The position numbers and the translations under genes are program-made. This document shows positions 6,909-15,598 of a stretch of 64,000 nt of DNA, in pieces. The notes under the pieces were generated by a model. The model worked only from the letters and a program-made list of their open reading frames with translations, was not told the DNA's origin and did no database searches. The DNA comes from JAMXLO01 sp037201625 (lineage in GTDB: Bacteria > Pseudomonadota > Alphaproteobacteria > Acetobacterales > Acetobacteraceae). Where the stretch lies: assembly GCA_037201625.1 (NCBI GenBank), contig JBBCGR010000005.1, positions 62,001-126,000 of the forward strand, written 5' to 3'. Position 1 is the stretch's first letter. The number at the start of each line of letters is the position of its first letter.

Positions 6909-7984
6909 GCGTGAGCGATCGTCTTCTGGTCGGAACGAAGAAGGGCTTGTTCGAACTGCGCGCCGCGCGCGACGCCTGGGCGATCGAGGCCACCCGCTTC
7001 CTCGGCAACCCGATCTCCATGCTGCTGCACGATCCGCGCGACGGCACGCTGTACGCGGCCGAGGCGCTGGGGCATTTCGGCGTGAAGTTGCAGCGCTCGC
7101 GCGACGGCGGCGCGACCTGGGAGGAAATCCCGGCCCCCGCCTTTCCCAGGACCGGCGCCGATGGCCCGAGCGTGGCGTATCTGTTCTGCCTGGAGCCGGG
7201 CGGCGCGGCGCAGCCCGGCTGGATCTGGTGCGGGACGATCCCGGGCGCGCTGTTCCTGTCGCGCGACCACGGCGGCACCTGGGCGCTGAACGAGGCGCTG
7301 TGGAACCTGCCCGAGCGCAAGGAGTGGATGGGCGGCGGGTTCGACGAGGCGGGGGTGGCCTCGATCTGCGTCGATCCGCGGGATGCCGACCGCATCACCA
7401 TCGGCGTTTCCACCGGCGGCGTCTGGGCCAGCGACGATGGTGGCGCAAGCTGGCGCGCGGCATCCGCCGGCATGCACGCCGAGTACTTCCCCCCGCCACG
7501 CCACGACGCCCCCGAGGTACAGGACATTCACCGCCTGGTGCAGTGCGCCGCGGCGCCCGACACGATGTGGGTGCAGCACCATAACGGCGTGTTCCGGACC
7601 ACCGACGCGGGGCGGTCGTGGCAGGAGGTCACCACGATCCGGCCGTCGAAGTTCGGCTTCGCCGCGGCGGTGCATCCGCAGGACCCCGATACCGCCTGGT
7701 TCGTGCCGGGCATGAAGGACGAGTGCCGCATCCCGGCCGATGGCAGGCTCGTGGTCGCGCGCACGCGGGACGGCGCGCGGTCGTTCGAGGTGCTGAGCGA
7801 GGGGTTGCCGCAGCAGCACGCCTACGACCTGGTGTACCGCCACGCGCTGGCGGTCGACGCAACCGGCACGCGGCTCGCGATGGGATCGACGACCGGGCAT
7901 CTGTGGGTATCGGAGAACGGCGGCGATGCGTGGACGCTGGTGGCCGGCCACCTGCCGCCGATCAGTTGCGTGCGGTTCGCCTGA
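6905..7984 (+). CDS. BNR/Asp-box beta-propeller protein (sialidase-like fold)
   Basis: 359 aa with five Asp-box repeats (S-x-D-x-G-x-T-W type) near residues 63, 117, 174, 232 and 336, for example SRDGGATW, SRDHGGTW and SDDGGASW. These mark a six-bladed propeller of the exo-alpha-sialidase/WD40-YVTN-BNR-like group. The arginine triad of true sialidases cannot be assigned and there is no signal peptide, so it is probably cytoplasmic and not a sialidase. It starts inside the stop of the MoaD-like gene. The tight pairing suggests the propeller binds or acts with the ubiquitin-fold protein. Confidence 0.85.
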   Translation: MSVSDRLLVGTKKGLFELRAARDAWAIEATRFLGNPISMLLHDPRDGTLYAAEALGHFGVKLQRSRDGGATWEEIPAPAFPRTGADGPSVAYLFCLEPGGAAQPGWIWCGTIPGALFLSRDHGGTWALNEALWNLPERKEWMGGGFDEAGVASICVDPRDADRITIGVSTGGVWASDDGGASWRAASAGMHAEYFPPPRHDAPEVQDIHRLVQCAAAPDTMWVQHHNGVFRTTDAGRSWQEVTTIRPSKFGFAAAVHPQDPDTAWFVPGMKDECRIPADGRLVVARTRDGARSFEVLSEGLPQQHAYDLVYRHALAVDATGTRLAMGSTTGHLWVSENGGDAWTLVAGHLPPISCVRFA

Positions 7985-7988
7985 GCCG

Positions 7989-8477
7989 CTACGGCGCCTG
8001 GTACCACTGGTCGGTCGCCCAGGCGCCGGCCAGCCCGGCACCCAGCAGGGCGGCTCGGTTGGCGGTCCAGCCGATCCAGGTGACGCCGCCGTCGATCGGA
8101 TAGCCGAGCACGCCGAAGGCGGCGATGCCGGCGGCGAGCCCGGCAATGAAGCCGCTGCGATGCCAGAGATAGGCGTAATCCAGCGGCTGGCCGGTCCAGG
8201 TGTCATAGGCGAAGGTCCCGGCCACCGCCCCGGCGCCCGCCAGCGCCGCCGCCGCCACCCGCGCGCCCAGCACGGCCGCCGCGCCCTCGGCCACGGTCAG
8301 TTCGGGGCCGATCAGCAGGCTGTACACGCCGAAGCCGGCGACCGCACCGGCGACCGGTGCCAACGTCTCCAGCGGCGGATGCGACGTCTCGGCCGGTGGT
8401 TCCGCCGCCAGCGCGCCACCTGCGGCATTGGCCAGCAGGCAGGCGGCGAGGAGGGCGGGGAGGATGCGGCGGCTCAC
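7989..8477 (-). CDS. Hypothetical secreted/membrane protein, Ala/Gly-rich
   Basis: 162 aa from GTG 8477. A cleavable signal peptide (residues 1-24, ...GGALAAE) is followed by an Ala/Gly-rich chain with three or four hydrophobic stretches that could be membrane helices. The central part (AYDTWTGQPLDYAYLWHR) and the end (NRAALLGAGLAGAWATDQWY) look like a small envelope protein. It converges with the propeller gene, five bases between stops. Function not recognised. Confidence 0.6.
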   Translation of the reverse strand: MSRRILPALLAACLLANAAGGALAAEPPAETSHPPLETLAPVAGAVAGFGVYSLLIGPELTVAEGAAAVLGARVAAAALAGAGAVAGTFAYDTWTGQPLDYAYLWHRSGFIAGLAAGIAAFGVLGYPIDGGVTWIGWTANRAALLGAGLAGAWATDQWYQAP

Positions 8478-8531
8478 GTTGCGGTGGGCTCTATCCTATC
8501 GCCGGCCGCCGCGGAAGCGGAAAGGCCGGGT

Positions 8532-8610
8532 GCCCCTGTCATTGCGAGGAGCGCAGCGACGAAGCAACCTCCATGGGGATTGCTTCGCTCGCGCTCGCAA
8601 TGACAGGGGC
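8532..8610. repeat. Long inverted repeat, dispersed palindromic element
   Basis: A 17-bp arm at 8532-8548 (GCCCCTGTCATTGCGAG) is perfectly inverted at 8594-8610, and inner bases also pair (GCGCAGCGACGAAGCAA with TTGCTTCGCTCGCGC). It resembles the TCATTGCGAGGAGCG-type palindromes frequent between genes in alphaproteobacteria. It sits upstream of the 7989-8477 gene and downstream of rmuC. Confidence 0.75.
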
Positions 8611-8619
8611 TGGTGCGTC

Positions 8620-9801
8620 CTAATCCTCTACACCCTCCGGCATGACCTCGGATTGCAGGTCCAGCAGCGCCTCGGCGCGGTCGGCCTCCACCGCCTCCAC
8701 CCCGCGCAGCTTCCGCCCGACCGCGCGGGTGCGCCGGCGGGCGGCGTCGATCGTATTGCTGAACGTGCCCGCCTGCTTCGCCAGCTTGTCCAGCACATCG
8801 TCCATCTTCAGCATCTCGGTGCGCGTCGCACCCAGCAGGTCGCGGATCTGGTCGGCCTTCTGCTCCAGCGCCAGCGTGATGAAGCCCAGATGGATCGTGC
8901 GCAGCAGCGCCGGGAACAGGCTCGGCCCCATCACCAGCACGCGGCATTCGCGGCCGATCTCGTCGATCAGCCCGGGGATGCGCGCCACCTCGGTGTACAG
9001 CGCGTCGGTCGGCAGATAGAGCACGGCGAACTCCACCGTCACCGGCGGATTGATGTATTTCGTCGCGATCTTGCGCGCCTCGTCGCGCATCCGCCGCTCC
9101 AGCATGCGCGACGCCGCCCGCTCGGCATCCGCATCGCCGGCCTCCGAGGCCGCCAGCAGTCGCTCGTAATCCTCCACCGGGAACTTGGCGTCGATCGGCA
9201 GCAGCGGCCGCTCGCTGCCCTTCATCGGCATCCGCACGGCGAACTCCACCACGTCGTTGCTGTCCGGCCGCACCCGGCAGTTGGTCTCGAACTCGCCCGC
9301 CGGCAGGATGTCGTCCAGCATCGCGCGCACCTGCGTCTCGCCCCAGCCGCCACGCGTCTTCACGTTGCTGAACAGCCGCTTGATGTCGCCGATCTGCGCG
9401 GTGACCGCCTGCACGTCGCCCATCGCCTTCTGCACCGCGGCGAACTGGTCGATCACCCGGTTGAAGCTCTCGTTCATCTGCTTCTCGACCGCGGCGTGAA
9501 GCTGCTCGTTCACCGTCTTCTGGATCTCCGCGAGCTTCGCCTCGCTGCCCTCGCGCATCTCGCGCAGCTTGGCCTCCAGCATGCCGCGGGCGGCTTCCAG
9601 ATGCGTGGCGATCTCCTGGCGCTGCTGGCCCTGCTCGCGCGACAGCGCCGCGCGGGTCAACTCCGCCTCGCCGCGCGTGCCGGCCAGCGCCTGCTCGGCC
9701 AGCAGCCGCAGCCGCTCCAAAGCCGCGGCCTGGCGCAGCACGATAAACGCCGCGGCCAGGGCGGCGATGGCCGCGAGCGCGGCGAGGACCTCGATCACCA
9801 T
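8620..9801 (-). CDS. rmuC: DNA recombination protein RmuC
   Basis: 393 aa. An N-terminal membrane anchor (residues 1-22), a coiled coil (~25-130, rich in E/A/R), then the RmuC nuclease-like domain: RGGWGETQVRAMLDDILP, VEFAVRMP, LLPIDAKFPVEDYERL, YINPPVTVEFAVLYLPTDALY. E. coli RmuC limits recombination at inverted repeats; the enzyme activity is inferred from its PD-(D/E)XK-like core. ATG at 9801 fits the family start. It has no tight neighbours. Confidence 0.92.
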   Translation of the reverse strand: MVIEVLAALAAIAALAAAFIVLRQAAALERLRLLAEQALAGTRGEAELTRAALSREQGQQRQEIATHLEAARGMLEAKLREMREGSEAKLAEIQKTVNEQLHAAVEKQMNESFNRVIDQFAAVQKAMGDVQAVTAQIGDIKRLFSNVKTRGGWGETQVRAMLDDILPAGEFETNCRVRPDSNDVVEFAVRMPMKGSERPLLPIDAKFPVEDYERLLAASEAGDADAERAASRMLERRMRDEARKIATKYINPPVTVEFAVLYLPTDALYTEVARIPGLIDEIGRECRVLVMGPSLFPALLRTIHLGFITLALEQKADQIRDLLGATRTEMLKMDDVLDKLAKQAGTFSNTIDAARRRTRAVGRKLRGVEAVEADRAEALLDLQSEVMPEGVED

Positions 9802-10062
9802 GCCGGCGCATCCTCACAATCCGCGGCAGCAGTGCGCGACGGCGCAACTCTGCGCAAGCCATGCCTTGAACGCGGGACAGGCTCCACTATGTGGAGGTGC
9901 AGTGATCCGGGCCCCTCTGGCGAGGCTGGCGGCGTCTGCCGTGGCCTCGTGATGTCGGATCGCCGTATCCCGCAACGGTGGCGGGAGCGGTCGATCCAGG
10001 GTCCGGTTTCCCGGTCTCCCTGATCCGGCCCTTCCGTCCTCCGAAGCCAGTAGGAGGCAGGC

Positions 10063-10392
10063 ATGAGTGACGACGCGACCGACCCGGACGACGCCGACCG
10101 GGAGCGCCGCATCGAACTGTTGATCCGGCGACTGCCGCAGGGCTTCCAGTGGCGGGTGCGCTGGCTGCGCCAGCCGCAATCGCGCTGGGCACGGATCGGC
10201 GCGGCGGTGCTGCTGATGCTGGGCGGACTTCTGTGGTTCCTGCCGATCCTGGGCCTGTGGATGCTGCCGCTCGGGCTGCTTTTGCTGGCCGAGGACGTGA
10301 AGCCGCTGCGCCGCCTCACCGACCGGATGCTCGCCTGGATCGAGAATCGCCGGCCCCACTGGATGGGGCTCGCCCCCGTGCGGAGCCGCTGA
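10063..10392 (+). CDS. Small hypothetical membrane protein
   Basis: 109 aa. A charged N-terminus rich in Asp, then RQPQSRWARIGAAVLLML and two membrane segments joined by a WFLPILGLWMLPLG turn (residues ~45-80), and a basic C-terminal tail. Short proteins with this arrangement recur in alphaproteobacteria without known function. AGGAGG precedes ATG 10063. It ends three bases before the TerC start, so the two are probably co-transcribed. Confidence 0.68.
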   Translation: MSDDATDPDDADRERRIELLIRRLPQGFQWRVRWLRQPQSRWARIGAAVLLMLGGLLWFLPILGLWMLPLGLLLLAEDVKPLRRLTDRMLAWIENRRPHWMGLAPVRSR

Positions 10393-10395
10393 TCC

Positions 10396-11145
10396 ATGGA
10401 ATGGGTCACCAACCCGGACATCTGGGCCAGCTTCATCACCCTCGCGGTGCTGGAGATCGTCCTCGGCATCGACAACCTCGTGTTCATCGCCGTGCTCGCC
10501 GGCCGCCTGCCGTACGCGCAGCGCGCCAAGGCGCGGATGTTCGGCCTCGCGCTCGCACTCGGCACGCGGCTCGCCCTGCTCTGGTCGATCGTCTGGATCG
10601 TGCACCTGACGGAGCCGGTGTTCGCGATCGCTGGCCACTCATTCTCGTGGCGTGACCTGATCCTGATCGGCGGCGGCGGCTTCCTGCTCTACAAGGGAAC
10701 CCGCGAGATCCACCTGCGGGTGGACGGCGTCGAGGAATCGCATGCGGCGACCGGCCGCGCCGCCCCGACCCTGCTCGGCACCGTTCTCGAGATCATGGTG
10801 CTCGACATCGTGTTCTCGCTCGACAGCGTCATCACCGCCGTCGGCATCGCCGACGAGATTGGCGTGATGGTCGCCGCCATCGTCGTCGCCATGGCCGTCA
10901 TGCTGGTGGCGTCCGGCCCGCTCGCCTCGTTCATCGAGCGCCATGCCTCGGTGAAGATGCTGGCGCTGTCCTTCCTGCTGCTGATCGGCATGGTGCTGGT
11001 GGCGGACGGGTTCAACTTCCACGTGCCGCGCGGCTACGTCTACGCCGCGATGGGGTTCTCGCTGCTGGTCGAGTGCCTGAACCTGATCGCGGCCCGGCGG
11101 CGTTCGACGCCCGCCGGTTCCGCGCGTTCCAGTCCACAACATTGA
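10396..11145 (+). CDS. TerC family integral membrane protein (YkoY/Alx-like)
   Basis: 249 aa with about seven membrane helices. Acidic motifs inside helices (EIVLGIDNLVFI near residue 20 and EIMVLDIVFSLDSVITAV near 135) are the TerC/Alx signature that lines a metal-binding path. Characterised relatives act in manganese export or metallation of secreted proteins, or in tellurite resistance. It is followed 10 bp later by a TerB-like protein, which supports a Ter-type functional link. Substrate not determined. Confidence 0.88.
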   Translation: MEWVTNPDIWASFITLAVLEIVLGIDNLVFIAVLAGRLPYAQRAKARMFGLALALGTRLALLWSIVWIVHLTEPVFAIAGHSFSWRDLILIGGGGFLLYKGTREIHLRVDGVEESHAATGRAAPTLLGTVLEIMVLDIVFSLDSVITAVGIADEIGVMVAAIVVAMAVMLVASGPLASFIERHASVKMLALSFLLLIGMVLVADGFNFHVPRGYVYAAMGFSLLVECLNLIAARRRSTPAGSARSSPQH

Positions 11146-11155
11146 GGAGATGGGC

Positions 11156-11725
11156 ATGAGCAACGACATCCTTGGCGACCGCCGCATGGCGCTGGAGGAG
11201 GCGTTCTTCGCGCGCGAGAACGAGGCGCTGAAGCGCCGGCTGCGCGACATGGACGAAGGCAAGCGCCACAAGGAGGCGCTGGCGGCGGCATCCGGCATCA
11301 CCGATGACGCGGTGCTGGAGAAACTGGCGGCGCTCAACATCAGCAGCGCCACGGTGACGGCGCTGTCGCTGGTGCCACTGATCGCGGTGGCCTGGGCTGA
11401 CGGCGCCATCGACGACAAGGAGCGGGCGACGGTGTTCGCCCGCGCCGCGGAAGCCGGGGTGGTGAAGGGCGACGTGAGCCACGAGTTGTTCGAGCGCTGG
11501 CTGGCGTCGCGCCCGCCCGCCGCGCTGCTGGCCACCTGGAAGGACTATGTCCGCGCGCTCGGCGACACCATGACCCCTGCGGAGAGGCAGTCGTTCAAGA
11601 CGGCGATGCTGGACCACACGCGGTCGGTCGCCGAAGCGGCCGGCGGCTTCCTGGGCCTGGGCGCCAAGGTGTCGGCGCCCGAGCAGCGCGTGCTCGACGA
11701 ACTCGCCGCCGCGCTGCCGAACTGA
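11156..11725 (+). CDS. TerB-like domain protein
   Basis: 189 aa. An N-terminal charged helix (residues 1-45) precedes a helical domain with the TerB-like pattern VAWADGAIDDKERATVFARAA, the acidic ADGxIDxxE core that binds metal in TerB. ATG 11156 is chosen over ATG 11150 because GAGGAG (11144-11149) abuts the latter. Its place behind a TerC gene matches the known TerB-TerC association. Cytoplasmic; exact role unknown. Confidence 0.65.
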   Translation: MSNDILGDRRMALEEAFFARENEALKRRLRDMDEGKRHKEALAAASGITDDAVLEKLAALNISSATVTALSLVPLIAVAWADGAIDDKERATVFARAAEAGVVKGDVSHELFERWLASRPPAALLATWKDYVRALGDTMTPAERQSFKTAMLDHTRSVAEAAGGFLGLGAKVSAPEQRVLDELAAALPN

Positions 11726-11828
11726 GGCGGGGCAGGGCGGGACGACACGGCGGCAGGGGCGACACTGCGGCGGGGCGATACAGCCACAGGTCTGGCGGGG
11801 TTCGGTCACCACCCCGCCCGACCGGCCG

Positions 11829-13871
11829 TCAGGCGGCGGCGGCCACCGTGATGTCCTGGTTGGTGGCGAGCAGCGGCAGCAGCGGCAGCAGCGCCGTCAG
11901 GTCGCGCTCCGCCACGCAGACCAGGTACTGGTGCGCCTCCGGCGTCACGTCCGGCGCCTCGGGCAGCGGCAGGCCGTCGGCGCCGAGCGGCAGCGCGGTC
12001 AGGCCGAGATCGGCGTAGACCTTCAGCAGGCCGGGACCGGCACGCCAGAAGGCCGGGTGCAGCCCCTCCTGCTGGGCCAGGTCGCGCAGCCGCCAGATGG
12101 CGGAGACCCGGTCGGATTCCGCCCCCATCGGATCGCCCAGCCCTATCATCACGCGGCCCACGCGGCGGAACGGAATGCCGGCCCGCTCGGCCTCGCCCAT
12201 CACCATGCCATCGGCGCGCGCCGGCGGGATCGTCGCGCCCAGCATCGCCAGCCGCTGCCGCGCCGCGCCGTCCCAAGGCAGCCACCGCACCTTGCCCGGC
12301 AGCACCATCCGCCAGATGGCGATCAGCGCCAGCACCACCGCCAGCGCCACCGTGAGGCGCAGCGAGTGCGGCACCTCATCCGACATCACCACCACCCACC
12401 AGGAATTATTGGACAGCAGTTGCACCCGCGTCCGCGTGCCCACCAGCGCGAGCATGCAGATCACCAGCGCCAGCAGCGAGATCGCGCCCGAGGGCTGCAG
12501 CGGCCCGCTCAGCAGGTTGGCGTGGCGGTAGAAGTTGCGGCGCAGCGGCGCCACCATGATGGCGACCGCGACCAGCAGTCCGGCGATCCACAGCCGCTCG
12601 GGCTGCGTCGCGGTGAAGGCGGCGCCCAGCACCAGCAGGAAGGTCGTGGTGCCCCAGGCGAGGTTGACGCGATGCGACAGGCCGATCGTCAACACAATCA
12701 GGCCGGCCCCGATGAGCGACGGGATGAACTGGCCCGCCTGGTTCGCCGTCTCGGCGAAATCCGGGTCGATCCATGAGAAGTCGGGCTGCGGCGAGAGGAT
12801 GCCGACGCACAGCAGCATCACCCCGCACAGCGCGACCAGGCCGGTGGCACTGGTGACCGCGAAGTCCGGCTCGCTCCAGCGCGCCAGGCCAGTGAGCCGT
12901 TCCGCCCGCCGCAGCAGGCTGCCGCCGCGCAGCAGGATCTCGTTGCCGGCGAACAGGAAGCCGGCGAGGAACAGCGGGATGATGTAGTAGTACAGGCGGA
13001 ACACCACGATGGCGCCGACCACCACCGGCGCGTCCAGGTAGGGCTCCAGCCCCAGCAGGATGGCGGTGTCGAACACGCCGATGCCGCCGGGCAGGTTGGC
13101 CGCCAGGCCCGCGGTGTAGGAGGCGACGTAGACGCCCAGGAAGATCGGCCAGGTGAGGTTCGGCGCGTCCGGCAGCAGGGCGTAGAAGATCGTCGCGGTG
13201 ATCGCCACGTCGACCGTCGCCAGCACCACCTGGATGATCGCCATGCGCCAGCCGGGCAGGCCGATCTCGTGGCCGAAGATGCGCACGACGCCGACGATGC
13301 GCGACAGGGTGACGTAGCCGATCACGATCGCCCACAGGCCGGCGCCGACCGCGTACATCGCGATGGCCGGCAGCCGTTCGCCGAAGAACGGCACCGATTG
13401 CGGCTCGAGGAACAGGATCGCGCCGCCCAGCACCATGCCGCCGAGCGCGAAGGTCAGGCTGCAGAACGCCACCACCTTGGCGATCTGCAGCGGCGTCAGT
13501 CCCCAGTGGGAATACAGCCGGTAGCGCACCGCGGCGCCGGACACCGCCGCAAAGCCCAGGTTGTGCGACAGCGAATAGGCGCAGAACGAGGCGAAGGCGA
13601 CGCGCCGGTAGGACACCGCGTGGCCGGCATAGATCGTGCCCAGCCGGTCGTAGATTGTGAGCACCGCATACGACAGCACCGTCCAGACGAAGCTGATCAC
13701 CAGGGCGCGCACCGGGATGTTGTGCAGCGCGGCCTCGATGTCGCTCAGCCGCAGGTGGCGGAATTCCTTCTGCACCACGTAGATGGCGCCGATCAGCAGG
13801 ATGACGCCGATGAGCGCCGGCAACTGCCGGACGCAGGCCTTGGCGATATTGATGGCCCGCTGTCTCAGCAT
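11829..13871 (-). CDS. MprF-like membrane protein with truncated synthase domain
   Basis: 680 aa. Residues ~1-330 form the flippase/UPF0104 domain typical of lysylphosphatidylglycerol flippase-synthases (YSLSHNLGFAAVSGAAVRYRLY, NLPGGIGVFDTAILLGL), followed by further helices to ~520. The C-terminal ~150 residues match only the first half of the DUF2156 synthase domain (VGRVMIGLGDPMGAESDR, AFWRAGPGLLKVYADLGL); the second acyltransferase-like half that binds aminoacyl-tRNA is missing and the protein ends ...NQDITVAAAA. Full MprF/LpiA proteins are about 850 aa. It starts four bases after lysS. Flippase function is possible; aminoacylation of lipid seems unlikely. Confidence 0.83.
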   Translation of the reverse strand: MLRQRAINIAKACVRQLPALIGVILLIGAIYVVQKEFRHLRLSDIEAALHNIPVRALVISFVWTVLSYAVLTIYDRLGTIYAGHAVSYRRVAFASFCAYSLSHNLGFAAVSGAAVRYRLYSHWGLTPLQIAKVVAFCSLTFALGGMVLGGAILFLEPQSVPFFGERLPAIAMYAVGAGLWAIVIGYVTLSRIVGVVRIFGHEIGLPGWRMAIIQVVLATVDVAITATIFYALLPDAPNLTWPIFLGVYVASYTAGLAANLPGGIGVFDTAILLGLEPYLDAPVVVGAIVVFRLYYYIIPLFLAGFLFAGNEILLRGGSLLRRAERLTGLARWSEPDFAVTSATGLVALCGVMLLCVGILSPQPDFSWIDPDFAETANQAGQFIPSLIGAGLIVLTIGLSHRVNLAWGTTTFLLVLGAAFTATQPERLWIAGLLVAVAIMVAPLRRNFYRHANLLSGPLQPSGAISLLALVICMLALVGTRTRVQLLSNNSWWVVVMSDEVPHSLRLTVALAVVLALIAIWRMVLPGKVRWLPWDGAARQRLAMLGATIPPARADGMVMGEAERAGIPFRRVGRVMIGLGDPMGAESDRVSAIWRLRDLAQQEGLHPAFWRAGPGLLKVYADLGLTALPLGADGLPLPEAPDVTPEAHQYLVCVAERDLTALLPLLPLLATNQDITVAAAA

Positions 13872-13875
13872 CGCG

Positions 13876-15470
13876 TCAGGCGGCGTCGGCGGGACGAGCC
13901 AGCGCGGCCTCGATCAGCGCCACGGTCTCCGCCACGCCATACAGCGCAATGAAGCCGCCGAAGCGCGGACCCTCCTGCTGGCCGAGCAGTACCTGGTAGA
14001 GACAGCCGAACCAGGCGCGCAATTCCGGGAACGGATGCCGCTTGCCCACCTCATAGACGATGGTCTGGATCGCTTCGGCGTCGACGATCTCGTCGTGGCC
14101 CTTGAGGGTCTCGGCCAGGTCGGCCAGCGCCGCGCGCTCCAGGTCCGTGGGGTGGCGGTAGCGCTTCTCCGGCCGCACGAAGTCGCGGTAATAGGCGATC
14201 GCGTGGTCCACCAGCCGGTCGAGGAACGGCCGCGTCTCGGGCGAGGCGTCCGGGCTGTAGCGGCGGATGAAGCCCCACAGGATCGCCGGCGTGTCGGCAT
14301 TCACCACCGAGGCGAGGTTCAGCAGCATGCCGAACGACACCGGGCTGCCGCCGTGGTTCGGCAGGCGCCCGCCATGGATGTGCCAGGCCGGGTTGTTCGG
14401 CTGGTCGGCGTCGGGCCGCGCGGCGTTGGCCAGGTATTCGTCGACGGCGCGCGGGATCACGTCGAAATACAGCCGCTTGGCGCGGTGCGGCGCGTTGAAC
14501 ATGAACTGCGCCAGGCTCTCGGGCGGCGCGTAGCGCAGCCACTCCTCGACCGACAGCCCGTTGCCCTTGGACTTGCTGATCTTCTGGGCGTGCTCGTCGA
14601 GGAACAGCTCGTATCGAGGAACAGCTCGTAGGTGAAGCCCTCCGGCGGCGCGCTGCCCAGGATGCGGCAGATGCGGCCCGACAGGCGCACGGAATCGATC
14701 AGGTCCTTGCCCGACATCTCATAGTCGACGTCGAGCGCGTACCAGCGCATCGCCCAGTCGGCCTTCCATTGCAGCTTGCAGGCGCCGCCCTTCACCGAGG
14801 TCTCGAACGCCTCGCCGCTGTCGGGATCGCGCCAGGTGACGGTGGCGGCGGCCGGATCGCGACCCTCCATCGGCACCTGCATCACGTGCCCGGTGCGCGG
14901 ATGGATCGGCAGGATCGGCGAATAGGTGGCCCGCCGCTCCGGCCCGAGCGTCGGCAGGATGACCGCCATCACCTCATCGTAGCACTCCAGCACGCGCACC
15001 AGCGCCGCGTCGAACCGCCCGCTTGCGTAGTACTCGGTGGAGGAGGCGAACTCGTACTCGAAGCCGAAAGAGTCCAGGAACGAGCGCAGCCGGGCGTTGT
15101 TGTGCGCGCCGAAGCTGTCGTGCGAGCCGAACGGGTCGGGGATGCGGGTCAGCGGCTTTCCCAGATGCGGCATCAGGAGGTCACGGTTGGGCACGTTGTC
15201 CGGCACCTTGCGCAATCCATCCATGTCGTCGCTGAAGGCGATCAGCCGCGAGGGGCGGCCGGTGAGCACGCTGAACGCATGGCGCACCCAGGTGGTTCGC
15301 GCGACCTCGCCGAAGGTGCCGATATGCGGCAGGCCGGAGGGGCCGTAGCCGGTCTCGAACAGCGCCTGCTGCTTGCCCGACGCCTCGAGCCGCCGCGCGA
15401 CCTTGGCGGCTTCCTCGAATGGCCAGATCTTTGGCGTTTCCGCCAGGTTGTTGCGAATTGTTGCGGACAT
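13876..15470 (-). pseudogene. lysS: Class I lysine--tRNA ligase, frame broken by 17-bp duplication
   Basis: Archaeal-type LysRS (LysK family). Residues 1-~285 run in one frame from ATG 15470: the HIGH-like motif is in GYGPSGLPHIGTFGEVARTT, with AFSDDMDGLR after it. The KMSKS motif (KISKSKGNG) and anticodon-binding helices lie in another frame ending at 13876. The break is a perfect tandem copy of 17 bases (14597-14613 and 14614-14630); removing one copy restores a protein of about 525 aa, normal for the family. As LysRS is essential, either the duplication is an assembly artefact or another LysRS exists elsewhere. The downstream MprF-like gene uses the same product, Lys-tRNA. Confidence 0.9.
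14597..14630. repeat. 17-bp perfect tandem duplication inside lysS
   Basis: TCGAGGAACAGCTCGTA occurs twice in a row with no mismatch. Seventeen is not a multiple of three, so it shifts the lysS frame. Confidence 0.97.
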
Positions 15471-15535
15471 CCGCGCGAAGCTAGGAACCGGCGCGATCCT
15501 GGTCAATCGCGACGCGGGATTTAGCCGCGGCGCGG

Positions 15536-15598
15536 GACCCTCGCCAAGGGGCGCTGCCCCCTGGACCCCCGCCGAGGGCGGAGCCCTCGGAACCCCCG
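15536..15598. repeat. GC-rich tandem hairpins
   Basis: Two adjacent palindromes: CCAAGGGGC (15544-15552) with GCCCCCTGG (15556-15564), and CCGAGGGC (15572-15579) with GCCCTCGG (15583-15590). Elements of this GGGCTCTGCCC type are widespread between genes in Acetobacteraceae. This one lies exactly at the 5' edge of a truncated solute-binding protein. Confidence 0.6.

Noticed and set aside
6905..7984. True sialidase
   Set aside because: Asp boxes show a propeller, but the sialidase arginine triad and a signal peptide are not evident.
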